From Saccharopolyspora gloriosae (GTDB taxonomy: Bacteria; Actinomycetota; Actinomycetes; Mycobacteriales; Pseudonocardiaceae), in contig NZ_JACHIV010000001.1 in the NCBI RefSeq assembly GCF_014203325.1, positions 2,605,501-2,669,500 on the forward strand: 64,000 nucleotides of DNA. The letters are read 5' to 3'. This document shows positions 59,747 to 64,000 of this stretch, one piece after another; the stretch's first letter is position 1; each line of letters opens with the position of its first letter. The notes under the pieces were generated by a model that saw nothing but the letters and a program-made list of their open reading frames with translations, did not search any database and was not told the DNA's origin. The position numbers and the translations under genes are program-made.

Positions 59747-60568
59747 GTGACGGCGACCGCGCACCCCGCCACCGCCGAACCCTCGACCCGGAACCGCCCG
59801 TCCTTCCCGCACCGCGCGGTGTCCTGGGCGACGCCCGCGCTGCTCCTGCTGCTCTGGGAGATCAGCGCCCGCACCGGCCTGCTCGACGTGCAGCTGCTGC
59901 CCGCGCCCAGCACGGTGCTGGGAACCGCCGCCGAGCTCACCGCCGACGGTGAGCTCCCGGCGAACCTGCTGGCCAGCCTGTACCGGGCCGGTGCCGGGTT
60001 CGCCGTCGGGGCGGTCGTCGGCCTCGGTCTGGGGCTCGCCGTGGGGCTGTCCCGCATCGCGGAGTCGTTGCTGGATCGGGGGATCCAGATGATCCGCGCG
60101 ATCCCGTTCCTGGCGATGCTGCCGCTGGTGATCGTGTGGTTCGGCATCGAGGAGAGCGGCAAGATCTTCCTCATCGCGCTGGGCACCGCCGTCCCCCTGT
60201 ACCTCAACGCGGTGCTGGGCATCCGCCAGATCGACCCGAAGCTGCTGGAGATGGCGCGGGTGGTCGGCTTGGGCCGCGCCGAACGCATCCGCTGGGTCGT
60301 GCTGCCCGGCGCGCTGCCCTCGATCCTGTCCGGGCTGCGGCTGGCGCTGACGCATTCGTGGCTGGCGCTGGTGATCGCCGAGACGATGGGCGCCGACGCC
60401 GGGATCGGGTTCATGGCCACCAACGCCCGCGAATTCCTGCAGACCGACGTGATCGTGCTCGTCGTGGTGATCTACGCCGTGATCGGCGTGGGGTGCGACC
60501 TGGTGACGAGGCTCCTGGAGCGCCGGCTGCTGCGCTGGAACCCGGCTTATGCCCGCCTGTCCGCGTGA
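59747..60568 (+). CDS. ssuC: ABC transporter permease, sulfonate type
   Basis: 273 residues, six membrane segments. VSWATPALLLLLWEISARTG begins segment 1. The ATPase-contact (EAA) loop is in LLEMARVVGLGRAERIRWVVLPGALPSILSGLRLALTHSWLALVIAE, typical of SsuC/TauC/NrtB permeases. GTG 59747 is used, with only a moderate GGACGGA site. It works with the binding protein and ATPase downstream to bring sulfonates or related anions into the cell. Confidence 0.88.
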   Translation: MTATAHPATAEPSTRNRPSFPHRAVSWATPALLLLLWEISARTGLLDVQLLPAPSTVLGTAAELTADGELPANLLASLYRAGAGFAVGAVVGLGLGLAVGLSRIAESLLDRGIQMIRAIPFLAMLPLVIVWFGIEESGKIFLIALGTAVPLYLNAVLGIRQIDPKLLEMARVVGLGRAERIRWVVLPGALPSILSGLRLALTHSWLALVIAETMGADAGIGFMATNAREFLQTDVIVLVVVIYAVIGVGCDLVTRLLERRLLRWNPAYARLSA

Positions 60569-60624
60569 ATCTTCGTGCCCCTGCGGGCTTTTCCCCGCCA
60601 TCAGAGTAGAACAGGAGTCTCGAC

Positions 60625-61593
60625 GTGAGTGCGATCCGACGTCGTTCGATGTTGGCCGCGGCCGGGTTGGCGGTGCTGGCGCCGTCGTTGGCGAGCTGCG
60701 CCGCCGGAGCCGGGGGCGCGGAGGCGGGCACGGTGCGGCTCACCCACGGCCCGATCTCGGTGCCGAAGATCCGCGGCACGCTGGCGCAGGCGTTGCGGCA
60801 GCAAGGGATCACCGCCGAATGGGTGGGCCCGTTCGCCAACCACGCGCCGAGCATGCAGGCCGTCGTCGGCGGCAGCGCCGACTTCAGCTTCGGCGGTAGC
60901 ACCACGCCCGCCGACCAGGCGATCCTCTCCGGCGCCGATCTGGTGTACGTGGCGTGGGCGACGGCGGAGCCGCGCACCTCCGCCGTGCTCGCCCGCGCGG
61001 GCTCCGGAATCCGCGCGGTACCGGACCTGGCAGGGCGCACGGTGGCGGTGAACAAGGCCGGGCTCGGCGAGTTCTTGCTGGTCGCCGCGCTGGAAAAGCA
61101 CGGTGTGCCGCGTAAGTCGGTGAACGTGGTCTACATGAACCCGCCGGAGGCGAGTGCGGCCTTCGGCTCCGGCCAGATCGACGCCTGGTCGATCTGGCAG
61201 GGCTTCCGGGAGATCGCCGAGGTGGAGTACGGCGCCACGCCGATCTTCGTGGAGGGCGACGAGCTGGACTTCCAGATCGACTTCACGAGCTTCCTGGTCC
61301 GACGCGACTACGCCGAGCAGCACGCCGACGCCGTGCGCGCGGTGATCCGCGCCTACCAGGCCGAGTACGAGTGGCAGAACGCGCACTACGCCGAGTCGTT
61401 GCGCATCGGCAACGCGGTGTCGCACTACCCGGACGCGGTGCTGGACCGGATGGCCCGCCACGACGTGCAGACGAGGTTGTCGTTCATCGACGACGACGGC
61501 GTCGCCCAGTTGCAGCGCGGCGCGGACTGGCTGTCGGATCGGGACATCCTCAGCGGGTCGATCGACATCGCCGAGCACTCCGTGCGGCTGTGA
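60625..61593 (+). CDS. ssuA: ABC transporter substrate-binding lipoprotein, sulfonate type
   Basis: 322 residues. Lipoprotein signal RRRSMLAAAGLAVLAPSLASC (lipobox LASC). The mature part has VRLTHGPISVPKIRGTLAQAL, GGSADFSFGGSTTPADQAILSGA, VPDLAGRTVAVNKAGLGEFLLVAALEKHGV and GSGQIDAWSIWQGFREIAE, an SsuA/TauA-type fold. It lies between permease and ATPase genes. It differs clearly from the binding protein at 49275, so the two probably take different ligands. ATG or GTG near 60625 follows the GTCTCGAC stretch without a strong ribosome site. Confidence 0.88.
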   Translation: MSAIRRRSMLAAAGLAVLAPSLASCAAGAGGAEAGTVRLTHGPISVPKIRGTLAQALRQQGITAEWVGPFANHAPSMQAVVGGSADFSFGGSTTPADQAILSGADLVYVAWATAEPRTSAVLARAGSGIRAVPDLAGRTVAVNKAGLGEFLLVAALEKHGVPRKSVNVVYMNPPEASAAFGSGQIDAWSIWQGFREIAEVEYGATPIFVEGDELDFQIDFTSFLVRRDYAEQHADAVRAVIRAYQAEYEWQNAHYAESLRIGNAVSHYPDAVLDRMARHDVQTRLSFIDDDGVAQLQRGADWLSDRDILSGSIDIAEHSVRL

Positions 61594-61603
61594 GGAGACG
61601 AGC

Positions 61604-62362
61604 ATGAGCACCGAGCCCGAACCCGCCGTGCGGGTGCGCGGACTGGCCCGCCGGTTCGGGGACCGCACCGTGCTGCACGCGCTGGACCTGGACGTGCGAC
61701 GCGGGGAGTTCGTCGCGCTGATCGGCAAGAGCGGGTGCGGCAAGACCACGCTGCTGCGGCTGCTGGCCGGGCTCGACGACCCCGACGGCGGGAGGATCAC
61801 GACTCCGCGGCAGCGCATGGTCGTGTTCCAGGAACACCGGCTGCTGCCGTGGCGGCGGGTGTGGCGCAACGTCGCGATCGGGCTTCGCGGCGCCCGAGCG
61901 CGCGACGAGGCGGCCCGCGCGCTCGCGGAGGTCGGGCTCGACCAGCACCTCGATTCCTGGCCCGCGACGCTTTCCGGCGGAGAGGCGCAGCGCGTCGCGC
62001 TGGCCCGCGCGCTGGTGCGCGAGCCGAGACTGCTGCTGCTCGACGAACCGTTCGCGGCACTGGACGCGCTGACCCGCATCCGGATGCACTCGCTGGTGCG
62101 CCGCCTGATCGCCGCGCACCGGCCCGCCGTGCTGCTGGTGACCCACGACGTGGACGAAGCGGTGCTGCTGGCCGACCGCGTCGTCGTGCTGCGCGACGGG
62201 CACCTCGCCGCCGACCACCGCGTCGAACTCGCCGCCGGCGGTGATCGCACGGACCCGGAGTTCACCCGGCTGCGGGCCCTGCTGCTGGCCGAGCTCGGCG
62301 TCACCGATGGCGGCGAGGACGCCGTCCCGGCGGCATCCACGTCACCAGGAGCGGCCTCATGA
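61604..62362 (+). CDS. ssuB: ABC transporter ATP-binding protein, sulfonate type
   Basis: 252 residues. Walker A GKSGCGKTTLLRLL, Q-loop VFQEHRLLPWRRVWRNV, ABC signature LSGGEAQRVALARAL, Walker B LLLLDEPFAALDALTR and H-loop LLVTHDVDEAVLLADRV. The FQEHRLLPW and DEPFAALD pattern is that of SsuB/TauB. It drives the permease at 59747. ATG 61604 follows GAGGAGACG. Confidence 0.93.
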   Translation: MSTEPEPAVRVRGLARRFGDRTVLHALDLDVRRGEFVALIGKSGCGKTTLLRLLAGLDDPDGGRITTPRQRMVVFQEHRLLPWRRVWRNVAIGLRGARARDEAARALAEVGLDQHLDSWPATLSGGEAQRVALARALVREPRLLLLDEPFAALDALTRIRMHSLVRRLIAAHRPAVLLVTHDVDEAVLLADRVVVLRDGHLAADHRVELAAGGDRTDPEFTRLRALLLAELGVTDGGEDAVPAASTSPGAAS

Positions 62363-62674
62363 TCTCGTTTCCAGCACGAGCGGCCACGGCGTGAGCACCC
62401 TTCGCGAGCACGGCGCCCGAGCGAATGCCGCCCATCGCCCGACGTGTCCCCGGCAGCCCCGAACCGACCGGGGAGAATACCCGTGCGACCCGGATCTCGG
62501 TGACCCGCCGAGGGCGTGGATCAGCGCCTCGTGGGCCACACGCCACCGGGGGTGTGCGCTGTCGCGAGAAATCGGCCGGTTCGTCCACAGCGCACTGATC
62601 CTTCCGCGGGCATCGGGCTCGGTCCCCGCACCGGGACGGCCGGAGCAACGCCGCACATGGTTGGGTCGGGCCGC
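62363..62674. other. Gap between ssuB and the molybdoenzyme gene
   Basis: 312 bases without a supported gene. It contains one copy of the recurring motif CGCGAGAAATCG (62563-62574). It may contain an extra promoter for the next gene. Confidence 0.4.
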
Positions 62675-64000
62675 ATGAACGGCTGGCTGAGCACGACCTC
62701 GCACTGGGGTGCCTACCGAGCCCGGGTCGGACCTGACGGCGAACTGGACGTGGCCCCGCACCCGGCGGACCGTGCCCCATCGGAACTGCTCGGCAACGTG
62801 GCGAGCTCGGTCCGGCACGAGACGCGCGTCGCCCGCCCGGCGATCCGGCGCGGCTGGCTGGAGAACGGTCCCGGGCCGTCCGACCTGCGCGGGCGGGAGG
62901 AGTTCGTCGAAGTCGGCTGGGACACCGCGCTCGACCTCGTCGCCGCCGAACTGCGCCGCGTCCGCGAGCAGCACGGCAATCAGGCGATCTTCGGCGGTTC
63001 CTACGGTTGGGCCAGCGCGGGCCGGTTCCACCACGCGCAGAGCCAGCTGCACCGGTTCCTCAACACCATCGGCGGCTACACGTCCTCGCGGAACTCCTAC
63101 AGCCTCGGCACTTCGCTGGTGCTGCTGCCGCACCTCGTCGGCGACGCCGACACCTACCTCCGCCGCGCCGACGGCTGGGACACCATCCGGCGCCACACCG
63201 ACCTGGTCGTCGCGTTCGGCGGCCTGCCGCCGAAGAACGTCTCCGTCACGCCCGGTGGAGTCACCCGGCACACCAGCTCCGAAGTCCTCGCCGACTGGGA
63301 CCGCTCGGGCGTGGACCTCGACGTGGTCAGCCCGCTCGCCACGGACCTGCCCGATTCCCGGCGAGCGCGGTGGACCCGGGTGCGGCCCGCGACCGACGTC
63401 GCGCTGATACTGGGGCTCGCGCACGTGGTGCTCACCGAAGGGCTGCACGACCAGGAATTCCTGGACCGGTGCACCACCGGCTTCGACGAGTTCGCCGGAT
63501 ACCTGCTCGGCGAGGGCGGCCCGGTGCGGGACGCGGAGTGGGCGAGCGCGGTGTGCGGCGTGCCCGCCGACGACATCCGCGACCTCGCCCGCCGGATGGC
63601 CGCCGGGCGCACGCTGATCACCGTCAGCTGGTCGCTCCAGCGCATCGAGCACGGCGAGCAGCCGGTGTGGGCGGCGCTGGCGCTGGCGGCGATGCTCGGC
63701 GGCATCGGCTTGCCCGGCGGGGGATTCGGGCACGGCTACGGGTCCATCGGCGACGTCGGGGACACCGGGCCGCTGCTGCCGCTGCCGACCCTGCCGCAAG
63801 GCGCCAACCCGGTCTCGGAGTTCATCCCCGTGGCCCGGATCTCCGACCTGCTGCTGCACCCCGGCGAGGAGTTCGACTACGACGGGCGGCGGCTCACCTA
63901 CCCGGACATCCGCGCGGTGTACTGGGCGGGCGGCAACCCGTTCCACCACCACCAGGACCTCAACCGGTTGCGCCGCGCCTTCGGCAGGCCCGACACGGTG
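62675..64000 (+). CDS. Molybdopterin-dependent S/N-oxide reductase, biotin sulfoxide reductase-like (N-terminal part)
   Basis: 442 residues to the window edge; the gene continues beyond. It begins STTSHWGAYRARVG and shows GWDTALDLVAAELRR, the molybdenum-site segment FGGSYGWASAGRFHHAQSQLHRFLN (ligand serine probably Ser109 or Ser114) and VLLPHLVGDADTY. Further on are VTPGGVTRHTSSE, SWSLQRIEHGEQPVWAALALAAMLGGIGLPGGGFGHGYG and GGNPFHHHQDLNRL. This is the BisC/TorZ/DMSO-reductase type, without an N-terminal Fe-S domain and without a visible signal peptide, so it is probably cytoplasmic. It lies 312 bases after ssuB and may reduce an imported sulfoxide or N-oxide. Confidence 0.85.
   Translation, partial: MNGWLSTTSHWGAYRARVGPDGELDVAPHPADRAPSELLGNVASSVRHETRVARPAIRRGWLENGPGPSDLRGREEFVEVGWDTALDLVAAELRRVREQHGNQAIFGGSYGWASAGRFHHAQSQLHRFLNTIGGYTSSRNSYSLGTSLVLLPHLVGDADTYLRRADGWDTIRRHTDLVVAFGGLPPKNVSVTPGGVTRHTSSEVLADWDRSGVDLDVVSPLATDLPDSRRARWTRVRPATDVALILGLAHVVLTEGLHDQEFLDRCTTGFDEFAGYLLGEGGPVRDAEWASAVCGVPADDIRDLARRMAAGRTLITVSWSLQRIEHGEQPVWAALALAAMLGGIGLPGGGFGHGYGSIGDVGDTGPLLPLPTLPQGANPVSEFIPVARISDLLLHPGEEFDYDGRRLTYPDIRAVYWAGGNPFHHHQDLNRLRRAFGRPDTV

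Overview
The window is high-GC DNA with strong G/C preference at third codon positions, frequent GTG starts, ATGA/GTGA stop-start overlaps and GGAGG-type ribosome sites. Several families in it are typical of filamentous Actinobacteria: XRE regulators with a DUF5753-like C-terminus next to DUF397 proteins, DUF574-type methyltransferases, DUF2277, I36 inhibitors, and tiny cysteine-type leader peptides before sulfur genes. A Pseudonocardiaceae-like chromosome such as Saccharopolyspora is the best guess. This is inferred from gene content; no rRNA or tRNA gene was recognised.

Layout. 1-2.1 kb: the end of a 2-oxoacid:ferredoxin oxidoreductase operon (korA partial, korB). 2.1-4 kb: a PAP2 phosphatase and a polysaccharide deacetylase. 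4.1-17.7 kb: a tightly packed surface or exopolysaccharide locus. It holds a nucleotide-sugar dehydrogenase, an ATP-grasp ligase, a flavoprotein, a polyprenyl-phosphate sugar transferase, two GT4 and one GT2 glycosyltransferase, an NAD epimerase, a membrane-anchored GH18 protein, two NarL/LuxR response regulators and a sensor-less histidine kinase. No flippase or polymerase is visible. 17.8-24.2 kb: a ThDP enzyme, a lipoprotein esterase, a pyruvyl-transferase-like protein, a Baeyer-Villiger-type monooxygenase and an M15 peptidase. 24.6-27 kb: a TetR regulator and an alkylation-repair operon in which an ECF-like sigma gene lies between two O6-alkylguanine methyltransferase genes. 27-29.5 kb: small genes, including a probable EACC1 remnant.

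29.6-33.9 kb: a CoA-transferase / citrate-synthase-fold lyase / IclR unit with an MHS-type transporter. A shared palindrome lies upstream of both the regulator and the transporter. 34.3-39 kb: GlxA-type regulator, DinB, P-loop and methyltransferase genes, and a PstS-like gene interrupted by an in-frame TGA. 39.3-44.1 kb: a D-glucarate catabolic operon (kdgD, gudD, MFS, IclR) behind a well-formed promoter with a direct repeat. 44.4-48.9 kb: a DUF574-type methyltransferase, an AEC transporter, a dienelactone hydrolase, an enoyl-CoA hydratase and a universal stress protein.

49-51.6 kb and 59.4-64 kb: two sulfonate/sulfur units, each preceded by a 25-residue leader peptide with the same C-terminal signature. 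One has an orphan binding protein plus an LLM monooxygenase. The other has permease, binding protein, ATPase and the start of a molybdopterin S/N-oxide reductase. Between them lie XRE/DUF397 genes, a CxxCxxC mini-protein behind a near-perfect operator, an orphan MCE protein, an AraC regulator and an acyl-CoA synthetase.

The best candidates for something undescribed are the alkylation-repair operon with its embedded sigma factor, the surface-polymer locus with its ligase/flavoprotein pair, and the small regulatory elements: the paired leader peptides, the IclR palindromes and the DUF397 operator.
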